From Mesodorylaimus sp. YZB2_4 (Eukaryota > Nematoda > Enoplea > Dorylaimida > Dorylaimidae), in the NCBI GenBank assembly GCA_030248295.1, contig JASANH010000505.1, positions 124,001 to 188,000 on the forward strand: DNA of 64,000 nucleotides, given 5' to 3'. The position numbers and the translations under genes were made by a program. The notes under the pieces are model-generated. The model did no database searches. It was not told the origin of the DNA and saw only the letters and a program-made list of their open reading frames with translations. Shown in pieces: positions 34,254 through 57,118 of the stretch (its first letter is position 1; the number at the start of each line of letters is the position of its first letter).

Positions 34254-35657
34254 ACAACTACTGGCGATTTACCAGGTGGTTGCAGACATGCGGAGGTCAT
34301 TTTATATTGCTATTTGTATGACCTTCGTGCCCTTTATGTATATTGTGTATGTGTTGTATGACCTTTATTACATTTGACCTTTATACCTAAAGTTGCTCTA
34401 GTTTTGTCGCGCATTCCTAATCTTGCACTTACGCATGTTTTGATCACTATATCTTTGGAAAAAAAGAGTACAGTCGCAAGAGGCGAGATGGACTCATTTT
34501 TTTGAAGAAAATAAGATGACTGATCAACACACTCGAATTATCTTTTGCAGTCTGGACAGCAGATGCGCTGTCTAGTCCCAACGGTGGCTCTTATCTCAAT
34601 CTACAAGCCAGAGCAAGACTTGCCTTGATCAGGGTTTTTGTCCCGCCTACTTCGGTCGGGCATTTCCTCCTTCGACTACCAGCTGCTTGGTTACAGGTTC
34701 ATGTTCATGTTTTACCACATTACCAAACGCTTCTGCCTACTCGAGGGTGAAGGGACACATTTTACACGAAATGATTTACCGGCCCGCGAGTCGAACACTC
34801 GCCCGTAACAGCGCACCTGGCGTGGAGAGGCAGACGCCTAACCCACCTAACCCACAGGTTGTTCGGTAGGTCCTCTCGCCTTATCCAGAGAACAGGAAAA
34901 CGCTGTTGAGCAAACGGAAATGATGTCATTGTCAAGCTTGGTTAAACTGAGAATTAATTTTGGGCAACATAAGCGCGGTTCGTTGGTGCAACTTGCCTTC
35001 GACTTGAAATTTGCACCCGAAACATTAGTGTCCAAGGCACGCAGTGAGCGAATGTAAGCTGTAATCCCGTGCCGAGAAAACCCTATCAGCAGATTGATCT
35101 TCTGAATACAAAATATCCTCTATCTGGTACAGCATACTTTGTACTCATAATATAGCAAGGCAAATGAAGCACAAAGGCACTCTTTGGATTATTCCTGTAA
35201 TTTTCTGATGAAAATCGGGTGCCTTCTAGTCTCAACTAACTACCACGCCAGGAGGATTGTTGGGGCTGCTTGGAATGTACAGTTCAGGGTGCACGGGCAG
35301 AAGCAGCTCGGACAAGCAGCGAGTTCATATCGGTTATTTGAGGCCGTCGACTGCTAGAGGAACTTCTGCATAATTAGCTGATGATTAGAATATAATTATG
35401 ATTATTCGCCATAAATTATTGAACATCGCGTAATCTCTTGTTTCTATGACAAGCTCATTTCGTAAAATTCTGTGCAGTGATGTAAATGAATACTTGGAAA
35501 GGACTTGATAGACTCTTAAAAAGCATTTACCTATACTGTACGTGCCAAAAACTTTTTCACACTCCCGCAGGAATTAGGCTGAAAAGGTTCTTGTTGTGAG
35601 CCAGGTAGAAAAGGCAGCTGCCAGGGAAAACTTATTCCATACCTCGTACCTGGTGAA
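34254..35657. other. Intergenic region, possible tRNA-like SINE head
   Basis: On the minus strand at about 34785-34850 there is a degenerate A-box-like GGTTAGGTGGGTTAGGCG followed by a B-box-like GTGTTCGACTC, spaced as in a tRNA-derived SINE. It does not fold into a standard tRNA. No gene is recognised in the rest. Confidence 0.3.
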
Positions 35658-38600
35658 ATGGTAAAGAGCCGATTTCCCTTGATTTCCATTTGCATCCTCA
35701 CTGGGCTAACAGGTATGTGATAGAATTTGTTGGAAGAACATTTTGCGCGATGTCAGTTTTGGGGATGGATTTAGATTTTTGAGAGGCAAAACAGAACTCG
35801 TGATAGTCGAAAACCCGCTTCAGCAGAGAAAATACTGCGTGTCTACGTACTTTTACCACACCGTTTATCGAGGTCGGCGCCAGTTACAGTAGGGCCTATT
35901 TTCCGATGCAGCATTATCCACCCCTACCCCCTGTTCGGGTTGCCGCAAAACATGACTGATATCGCTCATTTCATGTAGTGCTCGCCTACCCGAGCTCTGC
36001 GCTCATTGCCAAAAATGATACCATCGATCCCGAGAAAAGACTTGTCGACTTTCTGCTGAAAGATTCCACCTACGATACGGACATACGGCCAGGTCCTGTC
36101 AAAGATGGAGTGAAACTACCCATCACGGTTACAGCGACATTTCTGCTTTATCGGATCCTCGAGGTGGTAAGCAACACATTAAGCTGATTTTTTGTCTGGA
36201 CGTACTTTTTCAGCTGGCCAGAACATGATTTTTAAAACAGGGCTCTCAGGTAGTGGATTTCAATCTTTTTTACAATAGAATCTGTACCTACTGTTTGATT
36301 CTTTTACTGTAAATCGCGTGGACTACAGGCAATGTTGACAGCAAAAGCGAAGCATGACCTTGTTTACTCGCAGAAAATGAGAATAAAATTTATGTGAGCA
36401 GCAAATAATGAAAAAAATTCAGGTTTCTGAAAAAAGCTTTGCCTGCATAACGGCCAGCCATTTACTCCAAAAATCCAATCAAGCTTTCCCCGCTGCGTTG
36501 GCCTAGGTTTGAATACAAAGAGGCCGAGGTACACACTGTAAATAATCTTTCTCAACAATTTAAAGATTCAAATTCTTTTTTCTCTCTCCCTCATAGGACT
36601 TTTTTGGTGTAATTCATAATTCCCTCCAATAATGTCCCCGTAGATGATATGCTTGCGGCAGCATGCTCGATGACCCACTCTCGCGCGTCGAAATCTTTCG
36701 ATAGAAGGGGGTAGAAGACGCAAGAAACTGCCTCTGCTCGTAGCTGTTTGGGCTGGGTTTACGAGAGACTTTACTCTCGCTCAAGGCTCAAACTTCGTGT
36801 ATGCACAGTATCCTGCTTGCAAAGAGTACAGGATGACTATCATACTGCTACTTGTTCCGCAATCTTTGGAAATATACTACTCATACCGTCCTGGGCAGGG
36901 AAAAACCGTTTTGTGAAACGTGGCACATTCTACTTATCGACTCTATTTTCACAATTTTGTCCCCCTTATTTGCAATCCATAGCAAAAATCCAAATTTTTT
37001 AGGACCAACATACCAGTACAGACTTTTGTATGCAGAAACATATTCGCCAGGTCTGCTCCTTATCTAAGCCCTTATCTCCCCATCTGGTAGCTCGCAGGCC
37101 GAGATAACGTGAGGAGTTTCAGAGAATATAATTAATTTCACTAAATTGCAATTTCTGTTTCGTGCTCTAAGTATTTTTTGTTCTCTCTTCACAGAATGAA
37201 CAATTGGAAACTATGTCCATCATCGCGTTTGCCATTCAAACTTGGCAGGATGAGAGGCTCGCTTGGGATCCTGCTGAATTCGGGAACAAGACAAAGTTTT
37301 TGACACCCATGGCCAACATTTGGACTCCCGACCTCTTCTTGTCGAATCTGTAACGATTCCTGATTTTATTTGGCAACAGGAAGCTTCCACGTATTTTTTA
37401 GCTTCACCATAAACGTCGATGACAAAGCGAGCTCGTTCAGCGCCATCGTGTCGATGAACCATGAAAATAAACAAGCAGCCGCAGTTAGACTTCTCACATA
37501 TACTTCTTTGGTGGAACGATGCGAATTCACCATGACCTATTTCCCATTCGACCGACAACGCTGCATCTTCTGCCTGACTGCGACTCAATACACGAGGGAC
37601 GAGCTGATCCTCAACCTACAATACATGAATATTGAAGAGTTCCGAGAAGGAGGGGACTGGATGCTGGAAAACGTCACGATCAGTGAAATGTCACCGCTGG
37701 AATTCGATTCGGGATGTCTGGTAATCACAGTGCAGCGTCGATCCCTCTACTACGTCATCAACCTGTTCGTACCAACCATCACCATCTGCGTTCTGAATAC
37801 CATCAGTCTATTCGTTAGCATCGATCCTGATCAGGGCGAGTTGGAGTTTGCCTCACTGGGACAGACGACTTTGCTGTCGTTGGGCGTTCTCCTTTTGACA
37901 GTCGCCGATCAGACTCCCAAAGGCTCGGGACAAGTTTCGTTGCTGGGTATGCACAGTATACTGTATCATCTTTGCCCTAAGTGGTTTTTCCTGTCAGCCT
38001 ACTCTGGGCCACTAAGGGCTCCAAAGGATCACCTGGACCCACTCGAACGCTATTGGGATGTGCACCCTAGACGATGGTTTTTTAAGCCATCCATGGTTCA
38101 GCGTGGAAAGTTAGCCCAGACCGGAATTTGCGCAGAGCGGTCGATCAACAGAACGGCAGTTTAGTAAGGCCATCGCTGGCCTTGCACACCTGGCTCTGGG
38201 CCACTCACCCGGTACCGGCGAGTGGCGGACGCTGAACGAGTAGAGAATCAGGAAGCTGGTTCGCGAAGACCAGTCGGGAAGGTCCCCCCTTACTCGCCCA
38301 GTATCATCCTTGGGCTGGCACAGGATAGCCTCGTGTGAAGGTGATCCTAGAGGGAGACACACAGAGGGAAGCTGCCAGGAGAGCTGGTCACCTCACGGCC
38401 CCTCATATTCAATGGCGACTGCTGGCTGGCTGCAGGCAAAACGGGTTGGAAGTCCCTTGGGGAACTGGGGCGGTGCGTGGCCCAACCCACGAAAATTTTA
38501 AAAAACTGTCCATCGGTGGGTGTGAGGTATTTAACAGTATAAATAAGACTATAGACAGCCTAGCCAAGCTGTTCACTGACCCTTTGCACCCTTTCACACC

Positions 38601-38879
38601 CGCTATGTTTCAGGTATTTTCTTTCTGTTCATGATTTTCCAAACGTTAACAGCAGCTTTGACGGCAATCTTCTTGAAAAAGTGGCAGAAACGTAAAGATC
38701 AGGCAGAAAACCTGGCTTTGTATCCAATTACCAAATTCAACATTTCAACTCGTCCAAGTTTCTGGCAAAAACACGCTGCGAAGATAGCATTGATCTCACA
38801 CTTGATCATGATATCAGTTACAAGCGCAGTCGTGTTTGTACTCGGCTATGGGAATAAGTACAAGACGACTGTTGGCTAA
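35658..38879 (+). CDS. Cys-loop ligand-gated ion channel subunit
   Basis: A pentameric receptor subunit of 402 residues in five phase-consistent exons: 35658-35712, 35979-36166, 37195-37349, 37402-37946, 38614-38879. The signal peptide is in exon 1. The ligand-binding domain contains IDPEKRLVDFLLK, the WxPD block (NIWTPDLFL), and a perfect Cys-loop with 13 residues between cysteines (CEFTMTYFPFDRQRC, about 172-186). M1-M3 follow, with GELEFASLGQTTLLSLGVLL as M2. The M3-M4 loop is short (about 30 residues) and M4 is close to the C-terminus. Intron 3 is only 52 nt. Resemblance is to nicotinic/5-HT3-type and divergent invertebrate subunits. Ligand and ion selectivity cannot be assigned: the residues around the M2 start differ from both canonical cation (GEK) and anion (PAR) patterns. 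Confidence 0.9.
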
Positions 38880-40774
38880 AAATGAGTATCCGCTGAGTGA
38901 GATGGCCTCCTTATGATTGGTTACCTGTGCACTGCACCTGCCATCAGTAAATGGTATTATGAACATTGTGCACTGTCCCATGAACTTAATCTTGTTCTCA
39001 CAGTGCAGGTGCATGGCGGGCAATAAGAAGGGCAGAAAATACAATCCCATTAAGTTAATTATGACCGATCCCTTTGCATTGGACAGTGTACAGTACAAGG
39101 ACGGAGCAGTGGGACTGTAGAAGTGTTGTGCCTCCTGGACTTTTGATGTCCCCTGTGGATGATTCGCACATACCTAGGTACAGTGTACGCAGGTACTCAG
39201 TGCTTTTTATGATGCGTCATTGCGTTTCCAGAAAAGGTGTGGGACATAAGATAGAGAACTATAGACAAGAATAGAACAGTCTAGAAGATTCGCAGTAAAG
39301 CGGAATGGGAATGGTCAAAACGTCGTCGCCGGCGACGCTGATAAGAACTTGTTCGATGCGATATCGTTCTGGCGTGCAGGTAGCGGGGACCTTTTATGGT
39401 TCGATGTGTTCGGCTCTTGATCGACGTCTGGTCACCAGCGTCCGCTGGTCATCGTAGTGTGTGCGGGCTTACGTGACGATGTCATGCGCCATATGCATCC
39501 TCCGCCCAAATTCTCTGGCCCTGGCGGAGAACCGTGGTTTTGCGTATAAACATCTCTGGGCATTGCGTTTTGTGGGGAAATTGTGGTCACGCAGAACCGG
39601 TGCATACATAAATCATTTGGATGCCAAACGAAGTCCGATTGCGGGTTTGGCAAGCACATGATCGTTTTGGACAGCTCTCGCTGCAACGGTAATCGGCCAT
39701 GCGAGCGCATGAATTTCTCGCCCACATACAGTACATAGCACAGAATGCATTCCTGGAGAGCTGGTGCGGGAACTCTGATGCCTTGTGGCGCGATTAGGCG
39801 ATAGCCAAAACTCTCGTAATGCTGCCAGATCGATGAATGAACTAAACTCACCCCACGACAACAGGAGCAAGTGTTCAGAAGGAAATTGCAAGGGTTCGAG
39901 CGTAGTGGGGTTGCGGTGACCCGTGAGAGACCTGGTGTACAGAAAGCGTGCAATCCATGGCTGCGGGAACCATCCAAGGGGCTTCCTTCAGTGGCATGCG
40001 TATTCGAAGCGAGGCAGAATTGGGTGATGCAGGTCAGTGGGGGCACAGCGATGCGCCTCGCTCCTGTCTGTCGCCAGTGCTGCATCGAGTGCTGCGTATC
40101 GCGGTGGGCTTAGACTCGAGGGGGGAGGCATCACAGACCTAGCAACTCGCGTGGCCAGCGCTGCATCGGGCCCTGCCATCGGAACAGACGTGGATCCTTG
40201 GCGCGAAGGCACAACGAAAGGAGTGAGCCGCGAGAACAGATCTCGCACGAGATTCGGCGATTCGAAAGGCATTCTCAAATCGGCGAAGCAAAGGTTCCTA
40301 AAATGTGACCGGAAAATGGAATCGCAATCAATATCCTGCCACGCGGGACTTGGCGAAATGAACCATAAAAATAATCAGCGCAGGGAGCTAGTTTCCCAAA
40401 AGCCGACGCACGAATGTGATCGGGACGACGTATATAGATAGCGCACTGACACATCAGCCCATGCGAGTCCCAAAAACAAGACTGAACAAGCTTGGGACAC
40501 GATCAGTTTACCAGGCTCGGCCAGCGTCGAGCCCTGCCCCTGGAAAGAGGGTGAGCGACGGTGAAAACCAGTCGGGGACCAGACGACTGGCCCACATTCT
40601 CTATCAAAGGTAAAATTGACACTTGATTGCATGTTGCCAAGACAAAGTATCCATTCTTATTTAATGAAGCAATCAACATTCGACAAGTTTACAATTTGCC
40701 TGTACAATAAATAATCATCACTCAATCACTACTTATTGAACCAAACATTTTCTTCTACACAATAGAAAAAAGTT
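38880..40774. other. Intergenic region with candidate minus-strand exon
   Basis: The minus strand at about 39472-39820 has an open, protein-like stretch (HYESFGYRLIAPQG at its start, EKFMRSHGRLPLQREL in the middle) preceded by a CTGGCAG acceptor and ending at a GTAAGC donor. It may be an internal exon of an unrecognised gene. A second open stretch lies at 39988-40278. No linking exons or known motif were found. Confidence 0.35.
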
Positions 40775-41620
40775 TTACTCCGCTTTCACTCCCTTGTTCT
40801 CTTCCCCAAACAATCTCTTCCTAATTAATATCATCAACCCCATTTGCACAGTCATAATTAACAAGCACGATCCCACCCCCACGAAGGCCCAATATCCGCC
40901 GTATCGACTGAATTGATAAATTCCGATGATAAACAAGGCCAAAATTTGTAAAACTAGTCCAGTCCTGAAATGAGCCGCCTCGCACAAACCCAATAAGCCA
41001 GGCAAGGCGAACGAGACGCACATGGCCCCCAGAGCTTTCATGTGCTTACTTCGTTCCAATTCGGCGATATCCTCGCGTACAGATTCGTAAGTTTGCATTT
41101 TCTTCCCAATTCGCACTAAAAATTTTGCTAAAATTTCTTCCACAATCATATCGTCCATGCTGCTCTTTTCTACCATCTCCAAATACTTGACCCCCTCATC
41201 GCCTCCACACTCTCTCACAGAACGGTCAAACAATCGTTTCACCTGAGAACAGTTCCTGTAAATTGTATCTTCCACTAATAATCGACGTATCTGTTCCAAA
41301 ATTACGTAAGCGGTAGCCGCTACAGAGCACGGACGAAATCCGGTGCCCGCCTTGTCACCTTCCGAAGCCGCCTTTCGACAAGTGACCATATTCTCCTCCG
41401 AGATCTTTACCACACTCTCCGACAGGCAATCGGCCAATGCCGCACAATCGGTCGATTCAGTACTACACACATCGATCACATCCAATAATCGACGCTGAGA
41501 TTGCGTTTCTGGATTTTGACAATAATCGATCGTATGATCGGGTCTGGAATCGGATGATTGATCACAGGTGATCAAGCCTAATCTAACAAAACAAATAATG
41601 AAGAAAGCTCTTCGACTCAT
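40775..41620 (-). CDS. Orphan secretory-pathway protein with three C-terminal TMs
   Basis: A single-exon 281-residue protein. Start chosen at 41620 (MSRRAFFIICFVRLGLITC), which gives a signal peptide; the longer frame upstream is only transposon sequence. The luminal or extracellular part (20-190) has about nine cysteines (CQNP, CSTESTDC, CLSE, CRK, CSVA, CSQV, CGGD), implying disulphides, and is mostly helical in character. Three hydrophobic segments follow at about 195-213, 219-238 and 243-266, and a short charged tail. The layout loosely recalls Brambleberry/KAR5-type nuclear fusion proteins, which have an N-terminal signal, a Cys-rich domain and C-terminal TMs, but I do not see a decisive motif, so the family is left open. 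Confidence 0.75.
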   Translation of the reverse strand: MSRRAFFIICFVRLGLITCDQSSDSRPDHTIDYCQNPETQSQRRLLDVIDVCSTESTDCAALADCLSESVVKISEENMVTCRKAASEGDKAGTGFRPCSVAATAYVILEQIRRLLVEDTIYRNCSQVKRLFDRSVRECGGDEGVKYLEMVEKSSMDDMIVEEILAKFLVRIGKKMQTYESVREDIAELERSKHMKALGAMCVSFALPGLLGLCEAAHFRTGLVLQILALFIIGIYQFSRYGGYWAFVGVGSCLLIMTVQMGLMILIRKRLFGEENKGVKAE

Positions 41621-41644
41621 ATTTTCCACTTCCTCAAATAAAAC

Positions 41645-42835
41645 CAGTGTTGCCAACCTGAAACAACACGACCGGCGAAAGCTGAGATAAAAACCGGCGA
41701 AAAACCGGCGACAAAATAAGTGACCGGCGACAGAAAACCGGGGTTTATAAAATGCATCAAAACACAGTGCTACTTTGTATACTTTTACTTCACATCAGCA
41801 ACTCGTGCATTTCGCATTAACGAAAAACAAAAATCGCCTTCTGCTGCCACTTCCAATAGGACTGTTTCAACAAGCACTGTAATCATGAATTCTTTCCCAA
41901 ATTTTAAAACTGTCTCCGTCAACGACCAACTCTTCTATCTTCTCTTATGATCGTATATATTTTCCTAAAAGCGACCTAGGAGTTTTTTGATGGCAAACTC
42001 GTCTTCTTCAGGGTTCAAACTATTGGGGAATGATTTTCCCTGATTTTCCCAGGTTTTTGAGACAATAATCCGATCTTTCCCCTTACATTTTTACCCTGAC
42101 CTAGACTTGGTAGAAGAATTTTTAACTGGTTACATCTCCTAATCATGACATTTACAGATGAAGCCGTTGGAAAATAATTTGAATTTGGATGAAATGATGA
42201 AGCGATACCAATCCTTTACACCACTTCATATTGTAAAGACGCCAAACTTTAAGCCTTAAAATGCAGCCTCTCAGTTTCTTGTAAATTTGGCTCTGAACCT
42301 ACCATTTTCCCTGAGTTTTACGGGGAAAATAGGAAATTCCCTTGAAAAGTGTTCCAACCTTGTATGAGCCGTATTTTTGCAAATTATCCAAGAGAATGGA
42401 CGAAATGCTCAGGCATGACTTAGCCAGTAGGTATAATAACCTAAAGTGATGGGGCTGCAGGACATCTAACGACGTACTGCCCAGAAAGTTCGAAACGAAA
42501 TAAAAATTACTAGATAAGCGTTTCCAAATTTTGACGCAAAAAAAAGGGTGAGAAGAGGAGAAAGGAGATACACAGCAAGCTTGTGGACTGGGTTTAAATG
42601 ATATGTCCGTACTTGGCACAAAAAAAGAGAATGCGTCAACATCAAAGCTGGCGGTCAATGCCAAAGTTCACACACTGTAGTGCTGGAGAGGGAAGCTTCC
42701 AGAACCGGCGACAAAACCGGCGATATTGAGGCTGACCGGCGAACGGAACCGGCGAAGGTACCCGACCGGCGAAAAACCGGCGACAGGGTCAAAAACCGGC
42801 GATGTCGCCGGTTTCCGGCGAAGTTGGCAACACTG
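41645..42835. mobile_element. hAT-like MITE with exact 8-bp TSD
   Basis: Ends are CAGTGTTGCCAAC and GTTGGCAACACTG, an exact 13-bp inverted repeat with typical hAT termini. Both flanks are AATAAAAC (41637-41644 and 42836-42843), an exact 8-bp duplication. Each arm carries a cluster of ACCGGCGA motifs (about five left, eight right), mostly in direct orientation. No transposase frame is visible in 1,191 bp. It sits 25 bp upstream of the start codon of the 41620 gene. Confidence 0.95.
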
Positions 42836-42843
42836 AATAAAAC

Positions 42844-43592
42844 CACCCCAAAATTACAAAACTCCGCGCTGTAACGCACATTACAGCTTCTTCCCGCTAG
42901 CAGCAGACAGCGCTATAATGATATCGCGAAGGTCATTGAAGCACCAAGATCACTGACTTCCTGCTCACACCCCATTGTTCGCCTCAGAACAGCAGCAGGT
43001 CACATCCACCTCATTGTTTCGCCAATCACACATTCAGGAAAACATTACCAACATCATAGCTAAATGGAAAGAAGAACAGTACGCACCAACATTTCTTCTC
43101 AATGCACTTGAGAAAAACCTGCGCTCATTTCGTCCATTGCTCGCACAGGCAAGAAAAACGAGTCTACCAAAAAACCACTCAACAAACCAGAAAACAGCAA
43201 TCGACTCCTATTAATGCCACAAGACAGAACATATTCAAGCGCACAACCAGCGCCTTCAAATACAGCGCTATACAATTTTATAGCAATAATAAAACCTACG
43301 ATTGCAAATTGCACATGAAAAGCATGTGTGAAAGCAAAAGTAAAAAAGTATAAGCTTCGGAGTGTCAGATTTTTAAAGTTCACAAAAAATTCTTGCACTG
43401 ATTGCTCATACTGATCATCATCCACCAACAAATAGGGCACCATAATTACATTCTCCCCAAATCATCAGCTGTACATTCCAGGCTCGGCAGTCATATGGCA
43501 GCATATGACGGAAGAACACTCGCTCTTCCCCACCGCCTTTCTTAACGTTACCATCCACAGCGACCAACTGCCATCTCAGCTCCATTCCATCT
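42844..43592. other. Intergenic or 3' UTR region of msn
   Basis: About 750 bp between the hAT-like MITE and the msn stop codon. It contains only small frames and probably holds the msn 3' untranslated region. No poly(A) signal could be assigned with confidence. Confidence 0.4.
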
Positions 43593-53801
<10,209 letters not shown>

Positions 53802-54352
53802 CGATTAAGCTGCAAAGCTGGATGGCTAGCTGATCGATCCCCCACAGTTCAGTCAATAATGTGTCGTTCAACAATTTCGATCGTTTTATAGAAAAATGCC
53901 CGAGAACACCTTCTCGTCGTAATCGATCAATCGCCACCTCGCAACGGCGACGGACCTTCGCAAAGAACAATCACTCGCGCCGTCGCGTCACACCGCCACT
54001 TCCACACCTCTTTGTCTTCTCATCAATACATGCACATACAGTACATAATTGCCTGACGCATCGGAAAACAGTAGGACTGCCTTCTACGGGCAGCCCGGCT
54101 TTTATTTTGATGCGCAGCAGCCATTTGGCCAGCCGCCCGCACGTTTTCTTACCCCATAGAACAGTCCTCTTGTCATAGGCAGTTGATGCGCAGGCAACAA
54201 TTGAGCGAGAGTTCAAAAAAACCATTTCCCATACATACAAACAATGCCAGTTTTTTTATAACAATGAAAGGGCATATTCAAAAAAATCAACACCCACATT
54301 ATCATTACATTCAACTCCAAAACCACAAAAAGTCCATACGAAATATTCTAAT

Positions 54353-57118
54353 TCAAAATTTGAATTCCTTGTATTTCTTCGACGACGATTGCGTACCCGA
54401 CTGCTGCGCTTTTTTCGTCTCTTGCGCCTTTCGTTTTCTCTAAAAAGCTGCGAATATTTCAATAGTCCTTCATCCCCCCATAAACCCAACTCACCGTCTG
54501 CTTAGCAGCGTGCTCGACGACTAAATCGGAGAAATCGTTCGCATTTTGCAGCTGCTGCTGTTTTCCTTCTTGATACTTTTGTTGAAGTCCACTCACGTCG
54601 GTCAGGTTATCTAGCTCTTCAGGATTCAACGATACGTCGACTCCAGCTTCATGAGCTCCTCCTTTCTTTGCCGCACTCGCCGACGAGGTCAAATCATACA
54701 CGTGCGTCGAGCCCATCATCTGGCCGCCAAAACGATCCACACGACGTTCTGGTATGACCGTGTACAACTGAGCCGGAGTATCGCCCCTAAAAAGGAATTC
54801 AGAACATTACCCAAACGCAATACAATCAAATATCTTTTCTTACCCTTCTTCGATCAACTTCTTCTTCCGAAGTTCGATGCTGTCCGGCGTCTCGACACCA
54901 GTCGGTATTCCTGACGATATCCCACTGGGCGTAATCAATCCTTCAGCCGGTGTTACCAAGCCAGTCTCATCTTCAGGTTCGGCAGCACCCGGTCCTTCCT
55001 CTTCCTCTTCTTCCTCCTCCGATTCTTCGCTTTCCAACTCGCCCCATGGACGCTTCTCCACGTCCTCGTCGTCTTGCGATGACTGAAATGAGGAAATCAT
55101 CAAATCATATATTTCCTGCCATACTCATTGCACTAACCGGCTGAGCTGGTGCCTCAGTTCCGAATACGTCGCCGTACAGCGGACGCCCAGTCTCGTCCAC
55201 AGGTGGTTTTCCCCATCCACCAGCGTGGTATCCGAATGAACACCCATCCGGAATAGGAGCATTCAAACCAGGGACTTTCAAATTTGGATAACTGGGAGGC
55301 GGACCATACCGTTGCATAGCGATCAACCACGGCGGTGGGAATCGATGCGCGTTCTTAAAAAGGAATAGAATTAGAAAAAGAATTGACTACAACAAAAAAG
55401 ATTCATTACCGGTCCTATTGGCATACCCAACGCTATGCGTAAGTCGTCCGATAATTCACCTGGTTTCTTATCTCTCATTTTTGTCTCCAGCTCCTTTCCC
55501 TGAAACAGAATGGCTTCTATTACCTACTAGCTGACAATTCCCAGCAGACCGACGTACCTCGTAATAGAGATCGCCTACTATGGACATACGCGGTTTCGTT
55601 TGCCATCGAAAAAATGCATCATGCAATTTTTGATAATCGATATCGATTTTTCCCATCTTCGGTCGAACCTTTTCTCTCATCTTCGTTTTCATGGTCTTTT
55701 GATCTTCCTGAACGCCAAAAAGCTTAGTTTATTATTTTTTAACGCAATTCCCTTGACTCACCTTTTCTTGCAAAGCCTGCCTCATTTCCATGATTCCAGT
55801 TCTTTTAATAAAATCAGGTAAATTAAATGGCGGCTTTTCAAAGCCACGTTTTCCAGCCAAATATTTCCGCTTAAAACACCAATGACGCGGGACTGGCACC
55901 GTATTACGTATGGATTTCAGATGGACCAATAGCTTCGGATCCTTGGCCGTCACATCGTGCCATTCCACCACGTCGGGACGATTAGTGCTCTGAAACCGAA
56001 CAATTTTTCAAAAACGCCTTTTTTTCGAAAAATCTCAAGCTTACCGCTTTCAAATCGGCGATCGTAGGCCTCATCATAATACGCATCTTTCTTTTAGAAA
56101 GTTTTGGTTTCTCCGCTTCTTCTTTCATTTTTTCTCGTTTCGCTTCCTCTTCCTCTTGAATAATCCTTTCGACGATGGCAGCTTTCGGTGCCATTTTTGG
56201 CATATCAGATGTATCGCCACCATCTCCGTACGCTGAATCGGTAGGTTCTCGTTTGACTTTACTCGAGTCAGAATCAGTGATCTAAAAAAATCGCAGTTGA
56301 TAAAAGCCTGTCATTCTCATTAAAATACAGACTTACCTTAAATGCGTCAAAAACTTTCGAAAAATAATTGAACAACGGGTCTGACGCGTCTGGTCCTTCC
56401 GCTACGTACCTAAAGCAAGTTCTTGTCTGTGCTTTTTCTTTCTATATTTGATACAAGTCGCACTTGAAAAACGACAGTCCCATTCTTTCATGGCTATTCA
56501 AACCTTTGAGAATGGGCTAGGCAGGGAGGAGGCAACCGATCCGATACGACTGTTGGACCGATAATTTAAGTTAATCATCACTTACTCAACTTCCACATCT
56601 TCCAACTCCTGGTCCTTCTCATCGTCGTCCTCAACCGTAACAGCCTCGTTTACTTCCGTCGATGCCCGATTGCCATTCACTGATCGCAGGCGCTCAGCTC
56701 GTTTTCGCTCTTTCGCGCGCTTCTTCTTGTTTTTCTTTTTCTGATATTTCACCTACAAAAAATAAACATCCGTAGTGCAAGCTAAAACACAACAGTAAGT
56801 GCTAGTTGCGCGTTTATTTTCCCTGCTAAATATTGCGATTTTCTCCGATATTTTTCCATTTCCTCGAGCCCTGTTCTTTTCTTGCTTAAACATGAAAAGC
56901 TCAATCAAAAATATTACTTTCAATATTTTTCAGTGACCATGCTATAGAATGCCTTTAAAACTAAGGTCTCATACTTTTCGTTGCCCTTCTGCTTCCGCAT
57001 CTTCTGTTTCTTCCTCGTTTTCTTCGCCTGAAAACAAAAAATTTTCATATTTTTATCACGCGATTACAAACAAGACGATCAAGTAAATACCCGCAGATAA
57101 TAACTCCTCTTCCACCAT
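54353..57118 (-). CDS. SF3B2: Splicing factor 3B subunit 2 (SF3B2/SAP145)
   Basis: A U2 snRNP SF3b component that helps anchor the snRNP near the branch site. Start ATG at 57118 (MVEEELLSAG). Mapped exons: 57091-57118, 56975-57027, 56586-56752, 56337-56409, 56045-56281, 55762-55989, 55558-55707, 55410-55499, then about 55137-55354, 54842-55085, 54495-54785 and 54353-54438. The DUF382 region is almost invariant (PVPRHWCFKRKYLAGKRG, EKVRPKMGKIDIDYQKLHDA), followed by the PSP box (YGPPPSYPNLKVPGLNAPIP, FGYHAGGWGKPPVDETGRPL). The C-terminus KKYKEFKF is the family ending. The N-terminal SAP domain of vertebrate SF3B2 is not evident; the protein starts with an acidic then Lys-rich region. Its start is only 264 bp below the YAE1 stop. 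Confidence 0.96.

Noticed and set aside
34785-34850. Possible tRNA gene (minus strand)
   Set aside because: A- and B-box-like words are present but the cloverleaf does not form; treated as a SINE-like relic at most.
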